Shown one piece after another: positions 9,833 to 18,497 of a stretch of DNA of 64,000 nucleotides. The stretch is from Dactylosporangium sucinum (GTDB taxonomy: Bacteria; Actinomycetota; Actinomycetes; Mycobacteriales; Micromonosporaceae): the NCBI RefSeq assembly GCF_014647515.1, contig NZ_BMPI01000001.1:124001-188000 (forward strand). The letters run 5' to 3'. How positions within the stretch are numbered: the stretch's first letter is position 1; each line of letters opens with the position of its first letter. Position numbers and translations under genes: made by a program. The notes beneath the pieces were generated by a model that was given only the letters and a program-made list of their open reading frames with translations, ran no database searches and was not told where the DNA came from.

Positions 9833-12724
9833 ATGAGCTACACGGAGGTGCAGCCGGTCCTCACCGGCCGCAAGGCGGAACTGGCCGTCGTCGAGCGGCT
9901 CGTGCGGCGACTCGCCGCCGGAGCGGGCAGCCTGCTCTGGGTCGGCGGCGAGCCCGGCATCGGCAAGTCCAGCCTCGTCTCCGCCACGCTCGACACGGCC
10001 CGGGGCAGGAACTGCCAGGTCTTCGCCGCGCACGCGGTCGAGACCGGCGGCCGGTTCCCGCTCGGCGTCCTGCTGACCGCGCTGGGGATCCAGCTGCGGT
10101 CACCGGACCCGGACCGGGCCGAGATCGCCGCCCTGCTGGTGAACCGGGCGAATACCGCCACGCAGGTCTCGCGCGACGTGACCAGCGCCGTCGCGATGCG
10201 GCTCATCGCACTGGTCGAACGAGCATGCAGCACCACGCCGGTCGTGCTGGCCGTCGACGACCTGCAATGGGCGGATCCAGCCACCCTCACGGTCTGGCGC
10301 CAGCTGGCGGAACTCACCGGACAACTACCCCTGCTGCTCATCGGCGCGCTGCGCCCGGCACCCCACGCGGCGGACGTGGACCGGATGATGGCGGAGCCAG
10401 CGTCGGGGGCCGAGGTCATCACCCTCGGCCCACTGCCCGAGGACGAGGTGGCGGAGCTGGTGGCCCAGCTGGTCGGTGCGCGTCCGGGGCCGGAACTGCT
10501 CCGGCAGACCGGCCGCGCCGACGGCAACCCGCTCTACGTCCGCGAGCTGGTCGACGCGCTGCGCCGGGACGGCGTCCTGCTGCGGACCGGCGAGACGGTG
10601 GAGCTCGCCGACGCCGGCACCGACCCCCCGTCCCTCGGGGCCGCCATCGCCGACCGGCTCAGCTTCCTGTCGGCGACGGCCCGCGAGGCGCTGTCGATGG
10701 CCGCGATCCTGGGCGCCGAGTTCACCGTCACGCACCTCGAGGCGTTCGTCGGCTGGACCGCCACGGACCTGGAAGCGGCGCTGGACGAGGCGAGGTCGGC
10801 CGGGGTGCTGGTGGAGTCGGCCGATGGCCTGATGTTCCGGCACATCCTCATCCACGAGGCGCTGTACCTGACGCTCCCGAGTAGCCTACGCATCGCGCTG
10901 CACCACCAGGCGGCGCGCGTGCTGTCGGACGCCGGCGCTGCGCCGGAACGCGTGGCCGAGCACCTGCTTCTCGCCCCCGAGGCGACCGACGCGTGGGTGG
11001 TCGCGTGGGTGGACCGCTGGGCGCGGAGCCTCACCGACCGGGCCGCTCCGGTCGCGGTGGAGCTCCTCCGGCGCGCCCGCGAGGCGGCCGCCCCGGGCGC
11101 CCAGGCGGAGTCGATCGACGCCAAGCTGTGTGTGGCGCTCTACCAGATCGGCGGCCACGACGACGAGGTCCGCGACCTCGGTCACCCGCTGCTGACCCAC
11201 GCCGCGGATCCCGAGATCCGGGGCCGGCTGGGCTGGATCGTGGGGTATGCCCGGCTCCGCTCCGGCCGGCACGACGACGCGCTGGCGATCGTCGAACGGG
11301 CGCTGGCCGACGAGGCGCTGCCCACGATGTGGTCGGCCCGGCTGCAGGCGCTGCGCGCGCTGGTGCAGATCACGATGGGCCGGACGGCGGATGTCGGCAC
11401 GAGCGTCGAGCGGGCCGCGGACGCCGCCGCCGCGGCCGGGGACGCCTTCGCCCTCGGATACGCGCTGCACACCAGATCGCTCCTGCACTACCAGCACGGC
11501 AACCTGGCGGGGGTGCTCGACGCAGCCGACGAGGCACTGGCGATGCTCGACCAGGAGCCGGCCACCGCAGACCTGCGTCTCATGCTGCTCAGCAACCGCG
11601 GGCCCATCCTGGACTCGCTGGAGCGGCCGGTCGAAGCGGAGCGGGCGTACGCCGAGATGATCCGGGCCGCCGAGCGGTACGCGAGCCCGCCCCGCCTGGC
11701 GCAGCTGCGCCTGACCACCGCCGAGCGCTGGTACGCCAACGGCCATTGGGACGAGGCGCTGGCCGAACTGCACGCCACGGACGCCACCCTGCTCAACCGG
11801 GCTCGGCAGATCCTGCGCGACGGGCTGCTCGCACTCATCGCGATCCACCGCGACGACCGCGGCACCGCGAAGCAACTGCTGCGTGACGCGGACGACCTCG
11901 TGCTGCTGCCCGGCGAGGAATCGGACATCGGGCGCTACCTGCTGGTCGCCCACGCGCTGGCCGCGGAGCGCGACGGCGACCACAGCGCCGCGTCTCGCCG
12001 GATGCGTGCCGCCCTGATCCATGTGCTCGCCGATCCGGACGCCAACGAGCACGAGCTCTTCTTCATGCCCGACCTGGTCCGGCTCGCGCTCGCCGACGGC
12101 GACCGCGACACCGCGGCGGCCGCCGCCCGCGCCTGTTCGAGCGGCGGCGACCCCGGGGAGTACACCGCCGGGGTGCGTGCCCTCGTCGACGACTGCCGCG
12201 GGCAGTTGGACGCCGACCCCGAGTCGCTCCTCACCAGCGCCGAAGCCTACCTGCGGGTCGATCAGCCGTTCCGGCGGGCACTGGCGCTGGAGGGTGCGGC
12301 GGTGCTGCTGGCCGAGCGCGGCGAGGACACCCGCGCCCGCGACGTCGCCGCGTCTGCCCATGACACGTATCAGACCCTCGACGCCGCCTGGGACATCCTG
12401 CGGCTGGACGCCCGCCTGCGCGCGCTGGGCATCCGCCGCGGGCCGCGCGGTCCTCGCGCGCGGCAGACCACCGGCTGGGAAGCGTTGACCCGCTCCGAGC
12501 TGCGGATCGCCCGCGAGGTGGCGGCCGGGCGGACCAACTCGGAGATCGCGAACGAGCTGTTCCTGTCCAGGGCCACGGTCCAGAGCCACATCTCGCACAT
12601 CCTGACGAAGCTCGGCGCGACCTCCCGGCTGGAGGTGGCGCGCGAGGTCATGCTGCGCGAGCGTGAAACGGTGTCCCCGCCGGTCGCGGTGCCCGGCACG
12701 ACCCGACGGACCGCCGGCGACTGA
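9833..12724 (+). CDS. LAL-type LuxR family regulator, second copy
   Basis: A 963-residue LAL regulator. It shows Walker A GGEPGIGKSSL (38-48), Walker B VVLAVDDLQWADP, a helical repeat-rich middle and a C-terminal LuxR HTH (LTRSELRIAREVAAGRTN...ATVQSHISHILTKLG). The ATG at 9833 has GGAGGG at 9823-9828. It follows the SDR gene directly and may control it and the divergent LAL gene. The layout parallels the first copy, but the two differ enough not to be a recent duplication. The effector ligand and targets are unknown. Confidence 0.88.
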   Translation: MSYTEVQPVLTGRKAELAVVERLVRRLAAGAGSLLWVGGEPGIGKSSLVSATLDTARGRNCQVFAAHAVETGGRFPLGVLLTALGIQLRSPDPDRAEIAALLVNRANTATQVSRDVTSAVAMRLIALVERACSTTPVVLAVDDLQWADPATLTVWRQLAELTGQLPLLLIGALRPAPHAADVDRMMAEPASGAEVITLGPLPEDEVAELVAQLVGARPGPELLRQTGRADGNPLYVRELVDALRRDGVLLRTGETVELADAGTDPPSLGAAIADRLSFLSATAREALSMAAILGAEFTVTHLEAFVGWTATDLEAALDEARSAGVLVESADGLMFRHILIHEALYLTLPSSLRIALHHQAARVLSDAGAAPERVAEHLLLAPEATDAWVVAWVDRWARSLTDRAAPVAVELLRRAREAAAPGAQAESIDAKLCVALYQIGGHDDEVRDLGHPLLTHAADPEIRGRLGWIVGYARLRSGRHDDALAIVERALADEALPTMWSARLQALRALVQITMGRTADVGTSVERAADAAAAAGDAFALGYALHTRSLLHYQHGNLAGVLDAADEALAMLDQEPATADLRLMLLSNRGPILDSLERPVEAERAYAEMIRAAERYASPPRLAQLRLTTAERWYANGHWDEALAELHATDATLLNRARQILRDGLLALIAIHRDDRGTAKQLLRDADDLVLLPGEESDIGRYLLVAHALAAERDGDHSAASRRMRAALIHVLADPDANEHELFFMPDLVRLALADGDRDTAAAAARACSSGGDPGEYTAGVRALVDDCRGQLDADPESLLTSAEAYLRVDQPFRRALALEGAAVLLAERGEDTRARDVAASAHDTYQTLDAAWDILRLDARLRALGIRRGPRGPRARQTTGWEALTRSELRIAREVAAGRTNSEIANELFLSRATVQSHISHILTKLGATSRLEVAREVMLRERETVSPPVAVPGTTRRTAGD

Positions 12725-12751
12725 ACCCGGGCGCCCGCCGCCCCGGCCGCC

Positions 12752-13285
12752 TCAGGCGGTCTCGGACCGCCGCCGGCCGAAGAGCAACAACGCGCCGCCG
12801 GCGGCGAGCAGCGTCCCGCCGATGACCACGGAGACCGCCGGGGACGAGCCGGTCACCGGGAGCGTGGGCCTACTCGACGCGGGCGGCGCCGAAGCGGCGG
12901 CGCAGCTCGAACGGCCCTCGGCCGCCCCGTGAAAGCCCTTCGTGTAGCCGTCCGGCCAGGTGCCGACGTACGAGATCGACACACTGCCGTTCTTGGGGGA
13001 CAACGGGTAGCTGAACGTCACCTCGCCGGGCTTGTCACCGTGCTTGGCGGCGATGGTCTTCGGCGACCGCACACCGTCGACCTCCGGCGACAGCGTCACC
13101 TTGCTGAGCGTCGCCACCTGCGGGTACAGGTTGCGCAGCGTCCAGGTGACGGTCAGGGACCCCGTGCCGATGTCGCACACGACCGCGCCCTCGACCTCGG
13201 ACACGTGGGCGGACGCGGCTGTCCCCGGCACGAGCATCGCCACACAGGCCGCAGCCGCCGCGGCGGCCGCCTTACCAAGCTTCAC
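12752..13285 (-). CDS. LPXTG-type cell-wall anchored surface protein
   Basis: A 177-residue exported protein of unknown function. It has a signal peptide (1 to about 26, ending ASA), a predicted beta-rich domain with two Cys (37 and 128), a Ser/Pro spacer, then a sortase signal: LPVTG (142-146), a hydrophobic segment (150-169) and the RRR tail. It should be linked covalently to peptidoglycan by a sortase not seen in this window. The start is GTG with GGGAGG upstream. A minus-strand TGAAC-N17-CGTC promoter motif stands 44 bp upstream, back to back with that of the sigma factor gene. Confidence 0.8.
   Translation of the reverse strand: MKLGKAAAAAAAACVAMLVPGTAASAHVSEVEGAVVCDIGTGSLTVTWTLRNLYPQVATLSKVTLSPEVDGVRSPKTIAAKHGDKPGEVTFSYPLSPKNGSVSISYVGTWPDGYTKGFHGAAEGRSSCAAASAPPASSRPTLPVTGSSPAVSVVIGGTLLAAGGALLLFGRRRSETA
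12755..12771. terminator. Possible bidirectional hairpin between LAL2 and LPXTG genes
   Basis: GGCGGT (12755-12760) and ACCGCC (12766-12771) form a short perfect stem with a 5-base loop. It lies just downstream of the LAL2 stop and within the last codons of the convergent LPXTG gene. The stem is short, so support is weak. Confidence 0.25.
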
Positions 13286-13328
13286 TGGGGTCCTCCCATC
13301 GGTGGTGCCTCGAAACCGGCACCCGGAC

Positions 13329-13354
13329 GACGGGGAACGCGACGGCGAGGTTCA
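13329..13354 (-). promoter_or_regulatory. ECF-type promoter, LPXTG gene
   Basis: Minus strand: TGAAC (13354-13350), 17-base spacer, CGTC (13332-13329). The expected transcript start is about 35-40 bases before the GTG start. It belongs to the shared motif set of this region. Confidence 0.6.
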
Positions 13355-13366
13355 CGGCGATCGGGC

Positions 13367-13393
13367 TGAACCCCGCCGGCGTCCGGCTCGTAA
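13367..13393 (+). promoter_or_regulatory. ECF-type promoter, first sigma factor gene
   Basis: TGAAC (13367-13371), 17-base spacer, CGTAA (13389-13393). It precedes the ECF sigma gene, suggesting autoregulation, and is back to back with the LPXTG promoter, with 12 bases between the two -35 boxes. Confidence 0.65.
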
Positions 13394-13482
13394 AGCCGGG
13401 GACGGAGCGGCGGGCGCCGTGAGCCAGGGAGGCAGGAGACGATGGCGCGCACAACCACGATCACAGCTGCGGTGCGGCCGGC

Positions 13483-14052
13483 GTGAGCATGCGAAGCTCG
13501 CCGGACGACCCGCTCGTGGAGCCGTCCCCGCTGCCCGTCGCCACCGACTCGGTGCTGCGCGACCTCTACGACGCGCACGGTCCGGTGCTGCTGAACTACC
13601 TGCTCCGCCTCACCCGGGGGGACCGGCATCTGGCCGAGGACATCCTGCAGGAGACCATGCTGCGCGCCTGGCGCAACCTGGACACCCTCGTCACCGAGGT
13701 GCTGGCGGTGCGCGCATGGCTCTACACGGTGGCCCGGCGCATCGCCATCGACCACATCCGGGCGCAGCAGAGCCGGCCGATCGAGCTCGGCGACGACCGT
13801 CTCGACCAGCGCGCCGACCCGGACGACGAGGTGGAGCGGCTGCTCAATGCGGAGTCGGTGCGCCAGGCGTTGGCCTCACTGCCGGACCGGCTGCGAATCG
13901 CGCTGATCGAGGCGTACCTGCGTGAGCGCCCGGTCGCGGAGATCGCCGCGGCGCTCGGCATACCGCAGGGTACCGTCAAGTCACGCACGTTCTATGCGCT
14001 GCAAGCACTGCGCCGCGCCCTGGAGGGGCGCGGCTTCACGTTCCCCGACTGA
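13483..14052 (+). CDS. ECF RNA polymerase sigma factor, first copy
   Basis: A 189-residue sigma-70 family factor with only regions 2 and 4. Region 2 is visible as LLNYLLRLTRGDRHLAEDI.. then QETMLRAWRNLD and WLYTVARRIAIDHIR. Region 4 has ALGIPQGTVKSRTFYALQALR as its HTH. It should direct RNA polymerase to a set of stress or envelope genes. Two starts six bases apart are possible, GTG 13483 and ATG 13489, neither with a strong Shine-Dalgarno. No anti-sigma gene follows it; the nearest is that of the second sigma factor. The matching promoter motif upstream suggests it, or the second factor, controls this region. Confidence 0.9.
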   Translation: MSMRSSPDDPLVEPSPLPVATDSVLRDLYDAHGPVLLNYLLRLTRGDRHLAEDILQETMLRAWRNLDTLVTEVLAVRAWLYTVARRIAIDHIRAQQSRPIELGDDRLDQRADPDDEVERLLNAESVRQALASLPDRLRIALIEAYLRERPVAEIAAALGIPQGTVKSRTFYALQALRRALEGRGFTFPD

Positions 14053-14097
14053 GTCTTCCCACCGAACCGTGCTCGCCGGGGAGCCGCGGCGCGCCCG

Positions 14098-14616
14098 CTA
14101 TGCGCCGGCACCCTCGATCGCCTCCCGCAGCGCGCGCAGCGCATAGTAGGTGCGGGACTTGACGGTGCCTTCGGGGATACCGAGAACCGCCGCCGCGTCG
14201 GCGGCGGACAGACCGCGCCGGTACACCAGGGCGATGACCGACCGGTGCTGCTCGGACAGCATGGTCATGGCCTGGCGGACGGTCTGCACCGCCACGACCC
14301 GCTCCATTTCGTCGTCTCCCGCCGCGAAGGTGGTGAGATCGGTGACCACCACCTCCTGCGGCCGGGCCGCCTTGGCCCGCGCGCTGTCGATGGCGACCCG
14401 CCGAGCGACGGTGTAGAGCCACGGCCGCAGCGACCGCACGTCCTCCGCGAGTACGTCGAGGTTGCGCCAGGCTCGCAGCATCGTCTCCTGCATGAGGTCG
14501 AGGGCGGTCTCACGGTCACCGAAGGTCAGCCGCATCAAGAACTGGAACAGCGCAGCGGCGTGCGCGTCATACAGCGCCTGCATCTTCGCGTCGTTCGCCT
14601 TCGCGGCGGTCACCAT
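14098..14616 (-). CDS. ECF RNA polymerase sigma factor, second copy
   Basis: A 172-residue ECF sigma factor with region 2 (FLMRLTFGDRETALDLMQ, then ETMLRAWRNLD and WLYTVARRVAIDSAR) and region 4 HTH (LGIPEGTVKSRTYYALRALR). It is closely similar to the first sigma factor, with which it converges. The ATG at 14616 has AGGAGGAGGG upstream. The frame is also open to a GTG at 14748 that overlaps the anti-sigma stop as GTGA, so a coupled 216-residue form is possible. The anti-sigma gene lies upstream in the same direction, the reverse of the usual sigma-then-anti-sigma order. Confidence 0.9.
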   Translation of the reverse strand: MVTAAKANDAKMQALYDAHAAALFQFLMRLTFGDRETALDLMQETMLRAWRNLDVLAEDVRSLRPWLYTVARRVAIDSARAKAARPQEVVVTDLTTFAAGDDEMERVVAVQTVRQAMTMLSEQHRSVIALVYRRGLSAADAAAVLGIPEGTVKSRTYYALRALREAIEGAGA

Positions 14617-14744
14617 GGCGGGCCCTCCTCCTGACGGGTCGGTGTCGACCTGAGCCTCGTCGGTGAGGGGCGCGGAATCATCGGCCAACTCACGGATGTT
14701 TCCGCCTCGTTGCGGCGTGGCGGCGCGCCGTGCCCGTCCCCGGG

Positions 14745-15554
14745 TCACCGGCTCGACGCCGGCGGCCGCGGCTGGCTGGTCGTCGATCCCGAGTTGAACG
14801 GCACCGTCACCACGACCCCACCGTCGGTCTTCACCACCGTGAAGAAGCCGAGCCGGTCGGCGGTGACCGGCGCCTCACCACGGACCACCTGGCTGCCGCC
14901 GCCGGCGCCGGTGAACGCCGCCACGGTGAACGTCTGGCCGTCGCCGGTGACCACCAGCAGGTGGTACTGCTGCCCGGCGGTCATGCCGCGCAGGGTGGCC
15001 TGGACCGAGACCGAGGCGCTGCGGGGCGTGACCGAGATGGACGCGCTGGTGCCGAGGTTGCCGCCGGACGCCTCGGCGATCAGCTTGTGCGGCACGGGCC
15101 CCGGCGTTTCCTGCCGGCCGACACCGGCCAGCCAGAGTCCTCCCCCGGCGACCACGACCACCGCCGCCGCCACCGCCGCCGAACGCAGCGCCCACCGCCG
15201 CCGCCTGGTGTCGCGGGCCTGGCGCACCTCGGCGAGGGATACCGGGTCCGCCGTGCCGGACGGCCTCGGAGGACTCGGAGGGTCTGGCTCCGCGGACGCC
15301 GGCGCCGCCGTGAACGCCGCGGCCAGGTCCGGCGGCAGTAACGCGGCGAAGTCCTCGTCGGAGAGTAGGTCGAGGTAGCGCGGCACACCCTTGACGTAGT
15401 CGAACTCCGCCCGGCAGCCTGCGCAGACGCTCAGGTGGGCGATCACGATCGTGTGCTCGTGCTCGTCCAGCGCGTTCAGGGCATGCATCCCGAGCAGCGA
15501 CGTGACATGGCCGCCGCCATCCACGACGTTCACGTCGTCGCTCCACTCATCCAC
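14745..15554 (-). CDS. Zinc-binding anti-sigma factor, membrane anchored
   Basis: A 269-residue protein. The cytoplasmic N-terminus carries the zinc anti-sigma motif H-x3-C-x2-C (His40, Cys44, Cys47 in HLSVCAGC). A basic stretch and one membrane segment (about 121-146) follow, then an extracytoplasmic domain of about 120 residues with an anti-sigma-K-like C-terminal look (LGTSASISVTPRSASVSVQA...GQQYHLLVVTGDGQ). It should hold the second sigma factor, and perhaps the first, inactive until an envelope signal arrives. The GTG at 15554 has GGGAGGCAGG upstream. A TGAAC-N17-CGTAA promoter lies 35-61 bp upstream. Confidence 0.83.
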   Translation of the reverse strand: MDEWSDDVNVVDGGGHVTSLLGMHALNALDEHEHTIVIAHLSVCAGCRAEFDYVKGVPRYLDLLSDEDFAALLPPDLAAAFTAAPASAEPDPPSPPRPSGTADPVSLAEVRQARDTRRRRWALRSAAVAAAVVVVAGGGLWLAGVGRQETPGPVPHKLIAEASGGNLGTSASISVTPRSASVSVQATLRGMTAGQQYHLLVVTGDGQTFTVAAFTGAGGGSQVVRGEAPVTADRLGFFTVVKTDGGVVVTVPFNSGSTTSQPRPPASSR

Positions 15555-15588
15555 GGCTACCTGCCTCCCACGAAGAGTCTTCCCGTCC

Positions 15589-15615
15589 TTACGATCCCCG
15601 GGCGGCACAAGTTCA
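15589..15615 (-). promoter_or_regulatory. ECF-type promoter, anti-sigma/sigma operon
   Basis: Minus strand: TGAAC (15615-15611), 17-base spacer, CGTAA (15593-15589). The predicted leader to the GTG start is about 30 bases. Confidence 0.65.
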
Positions 15616-15806
15616 CGACAGGCACAGAAAGACCTCAAGAGCTTTACGTTCATCCAGGCGGTCCGGTTCGGTAGCGGTCGCACTGTTCGGCAGGCGGCGT
15701 CAGGCGTCCGGGTTTCCGGCACGGGCGAGCGCGGACCACGTCGCCCTCCGCACCGGGGACGCACGGCGGGTCCCGTGCGTTCACGAGGACGAGTCCGGTT
15801 CGGAGC

Positions 15807-15833
15807 TGAACCTCGGGCGCGCACCGCACGTAA
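15807..15833 (+). promoter_or_regulatory. ECF-type promoter, discoidin-domain gene
   Basis: TGAAC (15807-15811), 17-base spacer, CGTAA (15829-15833). It lies 42 bp before the ATG of the discoidin-domain gene. Confidence 0.65.
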
Positions 15834-15875
15834 AGGCTCCGGAATCGACGGAGGGCGAAACGGAGAGCGGCGGCG

Positions 15876-16673
15876 ATGTCGACGAACCTGTCCAAGCACC
15901 GTGCCTGGAGGGCCGGGAAGGCCGGCAACCGCGTCATCGGCGGGCTGATCGTCGCCGGGGTCCTGCTGGCCGTCGGCGGTGCGTTCGGCATGGACGATCC
16001 GAAGACGCCGGCGACGAGCACCGGCCTCGAACCGGGCACCACCGACCCGGCGAACCTCGCGGCCCCGTCCGGGCCCGACCTGTCCGAGGTCGTGCCGCTG
16101 GTGCCGAGTGATGCCGCGCCGGGCGAGTCGCCCCAGCCCGGCGCCTCGCCGAACGGCGGCCCGAGCACGCCGGCCAAGCCGAACCCGACGGCCGCGCCGG
16201 CCACCACCGTCCCGACCAGCACCGCGCCGGCCACCACTGCGCCGCCGGCCACGGGGAACCTCGCGCTGCACCGGCCGGCACAGGCCTCCAGCACCATACG
16301 GAGCGCGCACGCCGCCCTCTACGCCACCGACGGCAGCGCCGACACCTACTGGGAGGGCGCGAACCACGGGCTCCCGCAAACTCTGACGGTGGACCTCGGC
16401 ACGGCCGCCCGGATGGGCCGCGTGGTGCTCAGGCTCCCGCCGGCGAGCGGCTGGCCCAGCCGCACGCAGACCATCGCGGTGCTCGCCGGCCTCGACGGGT
16501 CGACCTTCAGCACCGTGACCGGCCCGGCGCAGTACACCTTCGATGCGGCGAACGGCAACGTCGTCACCCTCACCCTGCCCGCGCCGACCGCGCGGTACCT
16601 GAGGCTGAGCTTCACCGCCAACTCGCAATGGGACGCCGGCCAGGTCAGCGAGGTGGAGGTGTACGCGGCCTGA
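15876..16673 (+). CDS. Membrane-anchored discoidin (F5/8 type C) domain protein
   Basis: A 265-residue protein with a short basic cytoplasmic N-terminus, one membrane anchor (about 20-39), a Pro/Thr/Ala-rich stalk (about 45-126) and a C-terminal F5/8 type C (discoidin, CBM32-like) domain. The domain opens with NLALHRPAQASSTIRSA, includes the characteristic A-x-D-G (ATDGSADTYWEG) and ends YLRLSFTANSQW...VSEVEVYA. Such domains bind carbohydrate or cell-surface ligands; no catalytic domain is attached. The ATG has GGAGAG upstream. A perfect ECF motif precedes it, so it should belong to the same regulon as the sigma factors. Confidence 0.82.
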   Translation: MSTNLSKHRAWRAGKAGNRVIGGLIVAGVLLAVGGAFGMDDPKTPATSTGLEPGTTDPANLAAPSGPDLSEVVPLVPSDAAPGESPQPGASPNGGPSTPAKPNPTAAPATTVPTSTAPATTAPPATGNLALHRPAQASSTIRSAHAALYATDGSADTYWEGANHGLPQTLTVDLGTAARMGRVVLRLPPASGWPSRTQTIAVLAGLDGSTFSTVTGPAQYTFDAANGNVVTLTLPAPTARYLRLSFTANSQWDAGQVSEVEVYAA

Positions 16674-16707
16674 CCGGTCGCCGGGCCAGGACGGACGCGG
16701 GCACCGG

Positions 16708-18246
16708 CTACCGGCGGAGCAGGCGCCGGCCGACCCGTCGCGCCACCGCCGCAGCACCCGTGCGGTTGCCCGCCGAGCGCCGCCGCAGCCTCACGCTGAC
16801 CAGGATCGAGCCCAGGAAGCCGGCGCCCAGCACGGCCACCAGCAACAGTCCGTACGGGTCGACGCGCGTCGACGGGGGCGGCGTCGCGTCGCCCGGCGCC
16901 GCCGCGTCGAGCGGCGGGTTCAGCGCCGCGGCCGGCTGGAGGATGCCCCAGCCGTACTGCGCATGCGGCGCCTGCCCGGCGGCGTGCTGGGCGCTCTGCT
17001 GGACGCGGCGGACCACCTCGGCCGCGTGCAGGTCGGGCTCGGACGAGCGCAGCAGCGCCACCACACCGGTCACGAACGGGGCGGCGTAGTCGGTGCCGCT
17101 GCACTGCACCTGCCCGGGACCGCCGGTGCCCAGCGTGGTGATGTTCGCTCCCGGCGCGACCACATCGACGGTCCCGGGCACATATGTGGCGATCGGTTTG
17201 TCGTTCGCGTCGATACCGCCCACGTTCAGCAGGCCCGGTTGCGCGATGACGGGCGTGGCCGGGGCGCCCTGGTCGACGGTGCCCGCGTCGGCGGTCGGTG
17301 CGGGGGCGACCACCACCACGTCGTGGGCGTAGGCGTCGCTCAACGCGTCGACCACTGCCGGATCGCCGAGATCCAGCGGCCCGGGCACGTTGATCACCTG
17401 CACTCCGGCGGAAGTCGCGGTCTGGATGCCGGCCGCCACGTCATCCGGGCGCGGCCCGGCCAGGGTGGTGGAGATGCGGACCGGCATCACCATGGCATCG
17501 GGGGCGATGCCGACCAGACCGGTCCCCGGCTGCGGCTGGGCGGCGATGATGCCGGCCACCGCCGTGCCGTGGCCGAGGCAGTCGGTCCCGCTGGTGCCCC
17601 GGCCGGAGATGATGTCCGCGCCGGCCACGACGTGTCCCTTCAGCTGCGGCACCTGTGCGTCGACACCGGAGTCGAGCACCGCGACCGTGACACCTCGCCC
17701 GCGGCTGCTCGCCCACGCCTGGTCCGGCGCCAGTCGCAACTGCGCCCACGGGGCCTGCTCGATCACCACGCTCGACGGCGCGGCACAGTCGCCGGCCGGC
17801 GGCAACGCCACCGGCGTGGACGGCGCCGGGCCGGGTGAGCCCTGCGGACCGCCGGCCGGGGCCGCGCCGCCCTGTGCCGGCGGACCGAACTCGACTCCGC
17901 TCCCCGCCGCGTCCGGTGGCAGGATCAACACCCAGCCGGGCTTGATGACGGTGGGGTCGGCGAGCCGCCCTCCGTCGGGCTGCGGTCGCCCCTTGTTGAG
18001 ATTGTAGATGTCGACATACCGGCGGCCGTCGCCGAGGAAGCGGGCGGCGATCGCGAGCAGGTTCTCCGGCTCGCCGCGATAGGCCGTCTGGACGACGTAG
18101 TACTTGACGCTGGCGCCCGGGGCGGCGGCCGCACCCCGCGGCCCGCTCAGCGCGCCGGCCGCGCAGCACAGCAGGGCCAGCAGCACGAGCCGAAGCCCCG
18201 GCCCGACCCGGCCACCCGATCCTGCGGCCACCGCTTCCTCTTCCAC
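16708..18246 (-). CDS. Mycosin-like S8 subtilase with LysM-like N-domain, catalytic Ser replaced
   Basis: A 512-residue exported membrane protein with signal peptide, LysM-like domain (about 49-118), Pro/Gly linker, subtilisin-fold domain (about 165-445) and C-terminal membrane segment (465-487) with a basic tail. The layout recalls mycosins of type VII secretion. Asp192 (VAVLDSGVD) and His226 (CLGHGTAVAG) are present. The nucleophile motif GTS-x-A-x-P reads GTDYAAP, so Ser is Asp386 (codon GAC). The usual oxyanion-hole Asn segment (VVAAAGN) reads VVVAPAP. It is therefore probably a pseudoprotease. The start is GTG 18246, with a possible second GTG five codons later. A degenerate ECF motif (18339-18364) lies upstream. 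Confidence 0.83.
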   Translation of the reverse strand: MEEEAVAAGSGGRVGPGLRLVLLALLCCAAGALSGPRGAAAAPGASVKYYVVQTAYRGEPENLLAIAARFLGDGRRYVDIYNLNKGRPQPDGGRLADPTVIKPGWVLILPPDAAGSGVEFGPPAQGGAAPAGGPQGSPGPAPSTPVALPPAGDCAAPSSVVIEQAPWAQLRLAPDQAWASSRGRGVTVAVLDSGVDAQVPQLKGHVVAGADIISGRGTSGTDCLGHGTAVAGIIAAQPQPGTGLVGIAPDAMVMPVRISTTLAGPRPDDVAAGIQTATSAGVQVINVPGPLDLGDPAVVDALSDAYAHDVVVVAPAPTADAGTVDQGAPATPVIAQPGLLNVGGIDANDKPIATYVPGTVDVVAPGANITTLGTGGPGQVQCSGTDYAAPFVTGVVALLRSSEPDLHAAEVVRRVQQSAQHAAGQAPHAQYGWGILQPAAALNPPLDAAAPGDATPPPSTRVDPYGLLLVAVLGAGFLGSILVSVRLRRRSAGNRTGAAAVARRVGRRLLRR

Positions 18247-18338
18247 GTGCTGTATCTACCAGTCTCCGGCGCGCCGCACCACGCGGTCCGGCACCGGGCT
18301 CCCCGCTCCCGCGGCTGAGCCTCGGCGTATTGGTGTAT

Positions 18339-18364
18339 GACGTGGCCGGCCACCCTGCCGCTCA
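18339..18364 (-). promoter_or_regulatory. Degenerate ECF-type promoter, subtilase gene
   Basis: Minus strand: TGAGC (18364-18360), 17-base spacer, CGTC (18342-18339), with one mismatch to the TGAAC box. It is divergent from the clean motif of the neighbouring trypsin-fold gene. Confidence 0.35.
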
Positions 18365-18432
18365 CGCCGGATCGTTGCGATGGGATAACGAACACGAGTC
18401 CGCCCGGCCGGTGACGGCCGTCGGCCCGTCGG

Positions 18433-18458
18433 TGAACCGAACCGCTCCCCGCACCGTC
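18433..18458 (+). promoter_or_regulatory. ECF-type promoter, trypsin-fold gene
   Basis: TGAAC (18433-18437), 17-base spacer, CGTC (18455-18458). It lies 39 bp before the chosen ATG. Confidence 0.6.
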
Positions 18459-18497
18459 CACCCGGGCGTCGCAGATCCGCGCCGAAGGGGATGCCTC

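Larger units (their letters stand above)
15555..15875. other. 321-bp divergent intergenic region (anti-sigma / discoidin protein)
   Basis: This stretch has no gene. It holds two divergent ECF-type promoter motifs (15589-15615 minus and 15807-15833 plus). The sequence between them shows nothing else I recognise. Confidence 0.6.

Noticed and set aside
14745..16757. A 670-codon minus-strand frame covering the anti-sigma gene
   Set aside because: Only its last 269 codons form a recognisable protein with a proper start. The rest is opposite the discoidin gene.
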